From assembly GCF_000003815.2 (NCBI RefSeq), contig NC_049992.1, positions 12,228,957 through 12,292,956 on the forward strand: 64,000 nucleotides of DNA. The letters are read 5' to 3'. Origin of the DNA: Branchiostoma floridae (taxonomy: Eukaryota; Chordata; Leptocardii; Amphioxiformes; Branchiostomatidae). Below, in pieces: positions 24,400 through 36,200 of the stretch. Each line of letters begins with the position of its first letter. Position 1 is the first letter of the stretch. Below the pieces are notes generated by a model that saw only the letters and a program-made list of their open reading frames with translations, was not told the origin of the DNA and ran no database searches. A program made the translations under genes and the position numbers.

Positions 24400-26070
24400 T
24401 ATTTCAGCCATACATAGTATGGTGAAATATATTGTATTCGTAATGTTTCTTTCTTTCTTTCTTCTTTCTCCTGTCAAATCTTCAAAGTGATTCATCTCCG
24501 CCGTTCCTGGACCGAATGACCTGAAATTTGGCACAGGGGTAGAATGACCGAATACCTTGATGCTTTTTTCTCAGTTTTGTCATATCTGCCTCTAAAATGA
24601 TTTTATTGAGGTTTAAAGGTCATGTTTTGACCAAAATAAAATATATTGTCCCCCTGTACCCTGGTCTTACAATGGAATGGCCTGAAATTTGGTGTAGATA
24701 GGCATTAGATAGTTGGTAAAATGATCCAAGTAAAAGTTTTGACATAAACTACTTTAAAATAATTAATTTTGGCACTTTTCTGAGGGGTAATTTGTTTTCT
24801 TTTAGCCTCCTGGCGTGACCTTCCGTGACCCCGCACGGAGTCCACACCTGTGCGCGAAGAGCGAAGGCTAATTAATATTCATAAGCTGGGCCCCACGATT
24901 CCGTATGTGTTCCCGCCAGAATTTTTTTCGGGGGCCGCCGAAGAACGCCGAAGGCCCCGGCCCGGCAGGGTCCAGGGGCAGAGCCCCGTTGGGGGTCCCA
25001 GGGGGGCGAAGCCCACCTGAAACTCTTGCACTTTAGGCTATTCAGAAGGCTTATTGTATCAGTTTTTAGGGGCATTTCTGTAAGAATCACAGCAGTCACT
25101 TAACTTCTCTTCGGGAGTTTAGCGTAACAGTATTTCAGGTCAAACCGTCAAAGGCAACTAAAAACAAACTTTAACGTTAATGACTTCAACAGTACTTATA
25201 ACTTTTGTCCCGTTTGCCATCCGAAGTTTAAGCGCTATCGATGGTATTTTCGCTGCACTGTTAGCTCCGTACGTTTTTAGAAGGTTCCGTTTATCACGTA
25301 ACTGCTGTTGTTTCAGAAATCTCACGGACTTATGCTTACAAACACGTAAATTTCTAACTTGTGTTTCTTCTTCTTCTTTCTTTCTCCTGTCAAATCTTCA
25401 AAGCGATTCATCTCCGTCGGTCTTGGACCGAATTAATGACTTGAAATTTGGCGAAAGGGTAGAGTGGACCAATACCCACGTGCTCTTTTTTCATTTTTAT
25501 ATTTCAGCCATACCATATATGGTATGGTGAAATATATTGTATTCGTAATGTTTCTTTCTTTCTTTCTCCTGTCAAATCTTCAAATCGAATCATCTCCGTC
25601 GTTCCGGGACCGAATGACCTGAAATTTGGCACAAGAGTAGAGTGGGTCAATACCGAGGTGGTTTTTTCTCATTTTTTTCATATCTGCCTCTAAAATGATT
25701 TTATTGAAGTTTAAAGGTCACGTTTTGACCACAACGGTATATTTTGACCCCCTGTACCATTGAATTACAGTGGAATGACCTTAAATTTGGTGTAGATAGG
25801 CATTAGATAGTTGGTAAAATGATCCAAGTAAAATTTTTGGCATGAACCAATTTCAAATTATTAATTTCTGCACTTTTCTGAGGGGAAATTGGTTTTCTTT
25901 CGGCCTTCTCCCGTGAACTCCCGTGACCCCAGAGCCCACAGGTGCCAGGTGCCAGCGGTCTGGGGAGAGCGAGAGTTAATTACTTTATGGACGCCAGCCA
26001 ATCAGCGACGAGAAAGGCGAATGCTAGTTAATATTCATAAGCGGGGCCTTGCAATCCCGTTTATACACAA
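24400..26070. repeat. Duplicated ~0.5 kb dispersed repeat
   Basis: Copy A spans about 24400-24905 and copy B about 25498-26070, in direct orientation. Both begin ATATTTCAGCCATAC and run through the module CTCCTGTCAAATCTTCAAA to a conserved ATTCATAAGC end. A third partial copy of the module lies at about 25375-25480. No protein product was recognised. Confidence 0.85.
24900..25015. repeat. GC-rich self-complementary patch
   Basis: This block is strikingly GC-rich against its surroundings. It is built of short palindromes such as GGGGCAGAGCCCC and GGGGGGCGAAGCCC, and sits at the end of the first copy of the duplicated repeat. Its function is unknown. Confidence 0.6.
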
Positions 26071-26934
26071 ACAGATGCATATTACAGCCTTACAGTGGCC
26101 ATATGTTACCCTGTGCCCGGTTTGAAATTGTAGTTTGTGAGGATTTGGAGTTCAGACAGGGTCATTTGAGCGGTAGCGGACGGTACGAGTGCATTGAACG
26201 TCAGAATACAAGTCTGTGTCGATGAATTTACCAACATTCCGCATGGCACTATCAATCATTTTTGGCAGATTTGACTTTGGGGGTTAGTTGAGACAATCGA
26301 GAAAATGTTACTTGGCAGAAAACGCGGGAAAATTGGACAGTTTGCGTTTAGTTTTGATACGTAAGTTTGACAGTGGCGAGAATGCATGTATTTTTTTCCC
26401 AAACAAATGTAGGTACTTCTAACGTTAGTGTTGTTGTTGTTCTTTTTTGACGTAAACTTTGTACATTCAAATTGTAAGTAACTTTAAACTGCCAGAGTTT
26501 GAGCCCAATAAAACACCCTTAGTACCAGAGTATCACCACTGACCTCCGAAAAGAAACCCCCGAACAAGGTAGAAACTCCTATCCTCCAGGTCTCGCACGC
26601 TACGAGCAGGAAATTACAACACTCAGACAAGATTACGTCCGATGGCTGATTGCATACAAAGTAAAACAATTTAACAGTGGTATGCAGGGCATATACTTAA
26701 CAAAGAATTCGAAGGAAAATGAAATATATAGATAAAGCCAAATCAAGTTAACTTGTTGGTCCTGGGATTTTTCAGAAAAGAAATGAAGCGACAGGGTGGT
26801 AAAATTCTTGTAAAAATTCGAGACGTCTCCGTTTATGTAATGGCTCATACAAAACAAGAAGATTGAAGTTTTTAGCTTGAAAAAAACAACAACAACAACA
26901 CACTCCTACTACACAACACCTGCACCTGCTTGAC

Positions 26935-27345
26935 AATTATTGTTGTTTATTTATTGTTCATTAAGAAACCTTTTAGCCCTTACGGGCTAATCTTCCAAGG
27001 TTCAATCAACATGAATCAACATGACAATCAACATGAATACATACATTTTAAAAATACAACAATCACAAAGTATTTACAATAGAGCACAGTGTCTAGAGGT
27101 CAAAGGTCTAGATGACAATGTTTGAGATGGCTTGTTTAAAACTGGACAATGTACACAGTGCCTTAATGTCATATGGCAATGAGTTCCAGAGCATAATTGC
27201 TCGGTACAAGAAGGTACGTTTTCCACTGTTTGTTTTAGGTTTAGGTAGTCTGAAGTTGTTAGATACAGAAAATCTAGTATTATACATGTGGGATGAATTA
27301 ACGTATGCCCTACTCTCGGAAAAATAGGAGCTGCCGCAATTCTAA
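26935..27345 (-). mobile_element. 3' end of a non-LTR retrotransposon (reverse-transcriptase C-terminus plus tail)
   Basis: Read on the minus strand, an open frame ending at about 27111 encodes RAIMLWNSLPYDIKAL before its stop, typical of the C-terminal end of LINE-type (Jockey/CR1/L2-like) ORF2 proteins. It is followed by a ~170 bp 3' tail with AATAAATAAA. Upstream of about 27345 the frame is broken, so this is a dead 5'-truncated copy. Confidence 0.7.
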
Positions 27346-28379
27346 AAGCCAATCAGTTATGCATAGGCGCTCCTGTGGAAGATTATATTCTTCCATGTGG
27401 GCCCGGTTCATATTGGGCAAGCTCTGTTTTGACCTGGAATCAATTCACAATATTAGTTCTCTTTTGGGGATAACTTACAGTTTAAATATTGCACTTTTGC
27501 GCAGGGGTGACTTGGAACAGTCCAATGTTGCGTGGGAATGGGTATGGCTGAAATATGCTGTATTTGCACCCAAGCAAATGTCGGCCTCTCTAGTTAATAT
27601 ATAAATCGGTTACAGAATGAAATGGGGGGGAGGGGGGGAGCTAGAAAAGTATACACCATATTGGGAGGTTAGTGTCGTTTAAGGTCTTTTGATATACTTC
27701 AAGAAAAAATGATGACCAAATTTCAATCCTACCCTGATTGATTCATCAGGTGTAAATGTTTTGAAATGACAAGTCCACTGTTACAGTTTACTCTGTTTAT
27801 GTTAAAAACTTTTTCTCTCCCACAAAATTTGCGATTTTAACAAGATGCAGAAATATGATATATGGTCATGACAATACGTTCTTGTTTGCATGCAGCAGAA
27901 AACTGCATGTGATAGCTCAAGTCATACGATTGCAAATATATAATAATTTGTATCTTTTATTTTGTCACTGATCAAAATGCTCTATATATACAGGACCACT
28001 GTATTGATGTATATGGAAACTGTACATTGAAACTTCCCTTCTACTATCCAGTACCTATGTGTATGCAAACAGTCTATTGTCGTCTTTTGAAAAGGCCAGA
28101 GAGTGAGTAGAACGCCTTTTAGTATACCTTAAGTAGAACTGTACAACATCATTGATTTCTGTCACGATGTACATACATTATTCTCCATTCGCACACTTTT
28201 GATAAAAACTCTGCAAAATACATCCGACGGAAACTATATGTATAAGTGTCAACCTCTACATTAAATGGCAATTATCATATAGCCAACGTTGACCAATCAG
28301 CAGGACTAATTTCATATGGCTAAGACTCCGTAACATCTTATAAGTGATACAAGGTGTGGAAAATGAATCTCAGCCGGGT

Positions 28380-28441
28380 ATCTAATGACATTGACCAATC
28401 AGGATGAGGTGTCTAATGACATTGACCAATCAGAATGATGA
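28380..28441. repeat. 31-bp tandem duplication carrying CCAAT motifs
   Basis: TCTAATGACATTGACCAATC is present twice in tandem, and a third ACCAATCAG occurs at about 28291. It is intergenic. The CCAAT boxes could be regulatory, but no promoter is recognisable next to them. Confidence 0.5.
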
Positions 28442-29249
28442 GTATCTTTTTGAAGGAACAAATGTAATTGATAAAAAATTGTACAGCTTTATTTACATGT
28501 ACAGTGTCACATGAATTTGTATTTCTTATATTTATCAATTTCTATAGGCTATATGATAATAACGTGAATCACCCGCCCGTTTCTCGATGTATGTGGTGCC
28601 ATAAGTCTTCTATTCAGCGGTCATACCTCGGGCAGGTGATTAACCCATTATTGATCATCGCAAACACTGCAAAGTGCAACAATATCTATACCTTAATGTC
28701 TAAAGGCCGATGGAAAATACTTGCAGCCCAATGTGCCTTTCGGCACGGGAGGACCTAGGGTCTAAGGTAATGTCTCGTGCATCTGTTTCCAATAGCTTGG
28801 ACCAATTATATAATGTACAAAATTGAGAAATATCAGCCAATCATTGTTATTGTATTTGTATCAATATGCATCTAACTGGTTTCAAAAGTCAAAAACATGG
28901 TAAACTAGAGTTCCACGAACACATACCTTTGCCAAATAAACCAGGTTTGCTATGTAGAATGATGTCTGTAGACAAAAATGTGTTACTCATTACATTTTAT
29001 TTTATATACCTGGAGTTACTTAAAATCTTTGCCATTGATTACACAAATTAGATCCCTATCTACATAATTAATATCAAAGTGTATGAAGCATCACTTAAGC
29101 TATCAGCATACCAAAAAATCATGATGATCTTTTCATCCCTTCTTGATTTATTCTATTCCAAAGTCTGAAACTAAACCGGCTCCAGCTGTTCAAGAAAAGA
29201 CGTTAGGGGACCCAAACATACACCTCTTACTCTCGGCCATCTTCCTCAG

Positions 29250-30165
29250 TTACATATGTGACAAGTTTGAAAGTCCTATCACATAATGCAGTTAATTTAT
29301 CATTTTTCCTCATTAATCATGCAAATTAGCTGTTAATTTACATAATTAGTATCTTATTATGTAAGTTTTCACTTAGGCTACCTACATATCTCTTTCTCAG
29401 CTACAAATGTGACAAGTTTGAAAGTCCTATAATGGAATGCAGTGGATTTACAAACTTTCCTCATTAATTATGAAAATTAACTGTCAATTTGCATAATACG
29501 AATTCCATCATGTAAGTCTTCCCGTTGGCTATCTACATACCAAAAAGCATGACGATTCGTCAACACGTTCATATTTCTCATTATATATGCAAATGAGACC
29601 ATCATTTGCATAATCAATATGCAATGATATTTCTCTCTTTCTCATCTATATATGTGACAAGTTTGAAAGTCCTATCATGAAATGTAGTGGATTTACAAAC
29701 TTTCCTCATTAATTATGCAAATTAGCTGTTGATTTGCATAATTAGTATTCCATTATGTAAATTGTTACTTGGGCTATCTACATACCAAAAATCATGACGA
29801 TCCATCTACACGTTCTCGAGTTATTCTCGTCCAAAGTTTGAAAGGAAATCGGCGGCTGCAGTTCCAAACAAGCCGCTAGGGGATCCAAACTTACAGCACT
29901 TACTTTCTGCCCCAGGGGCTATCTACCAATCAAAAATCATGACCACAGCATGTCCATAACACGAGATATCAAAAATTGAGGTTCTGCTGCAGTACCTTAG
30001 TAAGCCGCTAGGGGGCCCATTATCGAACTTGACCTTCCTTTTCCCGACCCCTACCCACCTACCAAATATAATCAGGATCCATCCAAGGCTTCTCGAGTTA
30101 TGCTGTTAACACACACACACACACAGACAGACTCACAAGCCCAAAACATAACCTTAGCCATTCTG
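29250..30165. repeat. Tandem AT-rich repeat followed by a dispersed-repeat tail
   Basis: The phrase GTGACAAGTTTGAAAGTCCT recurs at about 29259, 29409 and 29655. Each is followed by CCTCATTAAT and CTACATACCAAAAA-type blocks. The right end (29760-30165) matches 47820-48290 in sequence order: TATCTACATACCA, then a CCGCT-containing block, then AAAACATAACCTT. An (AC)n run lies at about 30110. It is non-coding and probably a transposon-derived family. Confidence 0.75.
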
Positions 30166-30229
30166 GCAAAGGTAAAAATGCCACCATGGCATGTAGTTAT
30201 GGCAGTGTTCAGCACATGACAATGAAACT

Positions 30230-33200
30230 TTAAAGTTTCTGGTCGAAAGTCTCCTGATTCGCTGAGATGCTGACGGACCATTGTCCGTTGGCTTGTCCTG
30301 GTATCTTGTCGTTTTCGTCGTTAGTTATCGCCATTTGTCCGTTGGATTTTGCAGCTCTGTCATCGACTGGTTGCCTAGTTTCACCTGAAAAATAAAAAAA
30401 TGGCAACAACGTGTAAACAAAAATACGACAACAGTACGCTTGCCACAGCCGCAATCACTTGAAGTTTGCTACTCATACAGGAAATTCCCGTGCACGTACC
30501 GAGTTCAAGAGCTTGGTTGTCATGTGCCCCGCTGGTGACGTTGTTTGATGCCTTAGAGCTGTCCCTGCCTCTGCGCTGGGGGAAGATCAGCTTCTCAAGC
30601 CCGAAGAACGGGAACTCCACCATGATGGAGGCAACGAAGCCGCACAGGAAGGCCATGAAGGAGTACGCAATGAAGTAGAACCACTGAAAAAGACAGACGA
30701 TCGAGTGATGTAAGTGAATACCAATGGCAGCCATGTATGAACAAACATAGACCAATGTTTCATTTTATTGCCGTAACATATGTGGTTCCGAATCTCATCT
30801 AATGATCAATGGTTTTTAAGGTCATGAGTTAAAATGATGTCTCACCCAATTAGTAGCCGAGTAGAACAGTGGTGTTTTGAGAGACATGGTGTAGACATGC
30901 ATGATGATGGGGTGCACGAGGTACGCAGTGTAAGTCAGGCGACTCAACGGCACCCACCCGCTCCAGGATAGGAACTCCGTGATGATACCTGAAAAATGAG
31001 AATGGAATGTAAACGTCTCTAAGAACTGATAGAAAAAAATGCGTCTGCGCAGTTGAGATTGTTTTAGCGACAACAATAGAAATATTCTTTGTAAAGAACC
31101 GTAATCAAAAGATTTGATTTCTTGTATGGTTTCCCCTCCGCGTCTTGCATATGTGGATTTATGTGTGACTTTAATGTCTTATTGTTACGCATTTGTCGTT
31201 GGTCATAAACCGATGATTTCACTTGACGTAAACTACTGGCGCAATCTTTATATCTTTATCGATATAGCCCTATAACCGCCAATCGGCTTAAGACACCAGT
31301 TTGCACAGGCACGCGGCGCGGCCGCAGACGGTTATATTGCACTAAAAAACTTTGCACATTTCACTGCAAATGTTGTTTGAAGGTATCTAGTGAGGGTGCG
31401 CCTTGTTGTAAGACAATTTTGTAGGCATTTGAAGAAATGAGATCTGAGTAAAGAGATTGAAAAGTATGCAATCTCGTACCTCCATATCCAACACAACAAG
31501 CGAAGACGACCCAGGCCACAGCACAGGAAAACATGGTCCTGTCAAACGCCCTCCAGGCTGGTTGGCCCCAGATGGAGAACGGGGTCCCGATCCACCCGGG
31601 AGCGCCAACAAACAGAACAGCAACGGCGGTCGCACCAAACCAGCCCAGCAACATCAGCGCCTGGATGTAAGGAATCAGTGTAATACATGTAGTTTTAGAA
31701 CTGTAATGCTACGTTGATTCCATAATATGGATGACATCCACGCGCGTCAATTTTCCTCCATTAAAAAAAACGTTTCTGACCATACTATATAAATCGGATG
31801 CAATGCTGATGCAAAATGAGTTAATGAATAAAACCATATTTTCGGTCAGCTGCTTTTAAGATTTGTACTTTTCTTTAAATACATCGTCCGTACCTTTGTG
31901 CTGCCGGTGTTGGGCACTTTGCGGTCAGTCGTGAAGAGAATGTAGCCCATGAGTAGTCCAACCATGTACGGTCCCATACGGGTGAATGTGAACTTGTACA
32001 CCGTAGCGTAATACGATCCGGACGGAACACTAGAATGAAATAAAAGAAGAGCTGTGAGTCACAAGGACAGAAGATTCCAAAAAACGTCTCATAGAGAATG
32101 TAATCATGTCTGTTTTAAAGTGTAACTGAAATGGAATCGTCTGTAGCATTTTCTATCACTAATGTAAAAATTTGATCTTTACTGAAAAAGTCAATGCAAG
32201 TTTCAAATCAATTGTCCGTCCGGAAGTCCCTCAAACAGCGACATAAAAATGTGTACTTTGAGCTCTTTGCTGGAACTAATTAGGAACAGGCCGTGACGTC
32301 ATTTTAGTTAGTCCCCTACTAGCTGGTATGGTTGACTAGGGGAATAATATACATTTGATAGACCCATATCTTATAAAGGAAACATAATTGATTGACGAAA
32401 CTCGGCACGACTAAAGAACACATACTTCACTTCACTTGAAGAGAATTTCGTTTGTATTCACGCCACTAAAATATATCTTAGAGGCACTTGAAGTTGATGC
32501 ACGTACTAAGAGTGCGTAACGCAAGGGGGGAGAAAGTTCATTATTGTAGCGTGTGGAATAAGCGGAGACAAACAGTCATCGCTTCTTCTATACACAAATG
32601 ATAGCATTAACTTACATTATCCTCAGTAAGGAGGCAATGCTGTACATTAATTTGAAAATATTTTCTAGCGGAAGCGCAGAAGTTTGTGCCTCTTTGCGGT
32701 CCGACAGTCTGCAGCTTGTGTCTAGCGAAACCGGGGCTAAAGCTTCACTGTCGCGTACAAATATACAACAGCCAACTACGTACAATTCGCCAGGATTTAA
32801 ATCAGAAGCAACCTCATTGCCACAAGAAATGCTACTCAAAATAAATTCCCACTCAAAGTATGTGTTTGTTTACAAACCTGTAAGCTTTTATCGGATAGAT
32901 AGTACGTCGTAGACTGACTATTTCTAGTCGTGAGCACGGCCGATAGCTAAACGCCTCCAGATTTTGACGAGTCCGTGAAACATTTCGGGAGTGACTGTTC
33001 GTTCTGTCTCATATTTGTCTGCACAACAGACAGATTTCGTAAGCTCCCAGTGATTCGAGGAAAACACACAGACTGTTGTTTCCGTGATAGAAAATTCGAA
33101 AAGTGTGGTTAAATAATAGCGCATGGCACGGGGCCGCCATTTTAGTGTGAGGGATTTTTCTTTGTTGTTGACGACGAAAAATCCAAGATTCACTCGTAAG

Positions 33201-36200
33201 TAGGTTTTACGGAGACCATATCAGTACTACATATCAATGCTACAATATTCATGACAAACTCTAGCGACAAAAGTGCCAAGTTTGTAGCTACACGAGCAAA
33301 AAAAAACGAGTTATCGATGACATAGTAACGAGTCCGTACATGCTTGTGGTCCCGCAACCCCGATATATTTCCTTTGTTTACATGCTCAGGTTACGCTAGA
33401 AGTTTTTATACAAAACCAGACTATTTTAACTCATCTATCAACAACATGTCCACCGCTAAGACACTACACAACAGACAGATTTCGTAAGCTCCTAGTGATT
33501 CGAGGAAAAACATACAGACTGGTGTTTCCGTGAAAGAAAATTCGAAAAGTCTCCGGTTTTTAGCGCACGGCCGCCATCTTTTTTGGGGCCACTAAAGTTT
33601 TTCTTAGAGTTGTTGTTGTTGACGACGAAAAATCCCAGATTCGCTCGTAACTTGGTTTTACGGAGACCAAGAACTACAATATTCATAACAAAACCTATAG
33701 CTAGTGACAATTTTTCCAACGTATTTTGAATACGGTCAGCAAATTTTCGTGCTTGAAAATCTTGGGACAGCGTCGGCATCATTGCTGTTACGTGTTCGGT
33801 ATAAGCGGTTCACTTTGTTATGAAATCTATCCGGACGCCGACTGTGAAAGATGTAAAATCCAAGAATCATTTGTGCTGTTTTGTGTCGGAGTCTAAGCGT
33901 ACAAGTACTTCACAATAATGGCAACACAGTTATGACCAGAACAAGCGAAATACAAGGTAAATTTACAGGGCGAATTACTACTAGTATGTGACAGATAAAC
34001 GTCCTGCAGCTGTGATAAACTGTGGCGAATTCACCCTTCTCCGCGCGCGTTCCGTGACTGGGAGTCGGCAGACCAGCGGTGTCAATAGTTGGAACTTTTC
34101 CTGCGATAATCCTTCTGGTCCTCCCACAGCTCTCCCCAATATAATCTCAAGGTTCATGTTGAAGTACGAGGGCTCGAAGTGTGCAGAGCCATAGATGTCG
34201 CGGAAGGAACCATGCCGATGCCTCTGAACAAACTTGATACATAATTTTGTACACTGTTTTCTAGCTCGCTGAGACTCTCAATTTGTCAGCCGCAGTTCTG
34301 TCATTTTTAACTTTGGGGAATCTGTGCATAGATATCCCCTCGGTAGACTGACTATTCTTACAGCTAACGCCATGTGGGCCTCCTGCGACACAATAACTTC
34401 TACTGGACTTTGTACTAACACGACCTGTAGTACAAGACGCCATTACAGCGGACGGGGGTAGAGCTACTAGAAGAACGCGACTCTCTAAAATGACGTCATG
34501 CATATCATTTTAATTCGCCCTCGGATGCCCCAAATCGCACTTTTTGAAGACGTTTTAACATTACTTCCCGACCGAATTATCACATGGAAAATATTTCAAT
34601 CTAATAGCGAGGAAATGATCCTCTAGATCGTTAAAGAATAAATTGTATTCATTATTATTTCTGCAAGTCTTTAATGCTTTGACTTCTTTTCTTCCAAGTA
34701 GAAATAGTCTACAGCAGTGTTATATTCATTTTAGTGAATGAATGAATGAATTTATTGTACATTTTTGCCCAACCGAGCTAAGTACAGGTCACAACAAGTC
34801 AAAACATTTATATATATATATATATATATATCATCACAGATCTAACACAGAAGTTCGGCTTCTTCTCGTTTCTTGGTAATCGTGAAAATGTAGGACTGCA
34901 TGGGTTTAGCTTAATGGCCGGTTTATTAAAACGCATCTGGAATATAAACTTGTCAGTGCTACTCATCTGTCTAAAGTATGTAAACTAATCGCAGAAGAGG
35001 TTGATAAAGCCACATACTTGACGAAAAGGTGGTAGAGGATTCCGGTGAGGAACATGCTGAGGATGAGGAAGAAGGTCACCAAACCTACACCCAACTTCGG
35101 CTTCCTGAAAGATATGAATAAACAATCTATTGATTACAACCGTTCGCCTGCAAATCTTTAAAAAGCTGCTCTGAAGGCTCTAAAACATTTATGGTTAGAG
35201 AATGCTTCTGTAAAGCAGTTGTCGTTTCAGCTTTCTATGTAATGATATCCGCGTTAAGTATGTATCCTGTGTGAGGCAAGCTGACTTACTTGTAGAGCAG
35301 AACCAGTAGGCCGGGAGCTATGACGTACAGCTGCATGTCCACACCAAGGTACCACGACCAGCCGAAACACTGTGGATTGGAAAATTGACCCGTTATGAAA
35401 TGAGTGACTCTGATAAAGCATCACGTTAATTGAGAATCAGCGGTAGTGCTGATAACGTTTAAGCAACATTTTTTAGTATCTTAATACCTCTTGTTCACCG
35501 TTGAACCAGTTGTTGATGTATAACAGGTTTGTCCACATCCACGTTTGACAGGCTTTCATGTTCCCCGTGGCGAGGTTGATAGGACTAGCCCAGACGGGTC
35601 CCGTCCCCATGTAGACCATCAGGCAGGCAAAGATCATGATGAGGAAGGCGTACACGGGGGTCAGCCTGGAAACAAAGCACACAGTCAAAGTGTTATCTTA
35701 ACAAATTGCTTGGATGAAACTTGCCAGTGAAGTATATGGTCTAAATCCCCTATCAGATATCATATCAAGACCATTGTTATGGCACGGCCTAAACATAGTA
35801 CAGCCTAAAATTTACCTTACGTTTGCTAACATATCCACCAGTGAAAGATAGGGAACACGGTTAGAAGGAACCCTAACCTCCAGTAACGGTGCAGGTAGTG
35901 AAGAAGCAGGTCCTTCCCAGTAAAGGAGCCGCCATTCTTCTTCAGCTGCTTCATGAACAGGTAGGACACCAGCAGTGCACTGTAAAAAAATTCAATCAAC
36001 GAAGGCTAGAAATGTAATTATACAGGACCGTATTTGTGTTTGGTATGTACATACTCAACGAATATTTCAATTTTCCATTAAATGCAGTTTTTTTAAAAAG
36101 CTACTATTTGTAAAAACTTTAAAAATCATATGGGTAGCGATTCCACAACTGGATATGAACATGTTGGTGCAATGATTAGATAAAGTTTGATTGCTTGTAT

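Larger units (their letters stand above)
24109..30229. other. Repeat-rich spacer between NRF-like copies 2 and 3
   Basis: No intact gene was found. The promoter of copy 2 should lie just to the right of 24108; no TATA box is evident. The spacer holds the duplicated repeat (24400-26070), a GC-rich patch (24900-25015), a retrotransposon 3' end (26935-27345), a CCAAT-bearing 31-bp tandem repeat (28380-28441) and a tandem AT-rich repeat (29250-30165). Confidence 0.7.

Noticed and set aside
29250-29800. CRISPR-like array (regularly repeated phrases)
   Set aside because: The repeats are AT-rich, imperfect, unevenly spaced and in eukaryotic intergenic DNA; this is a tandem transposon-type repeat.
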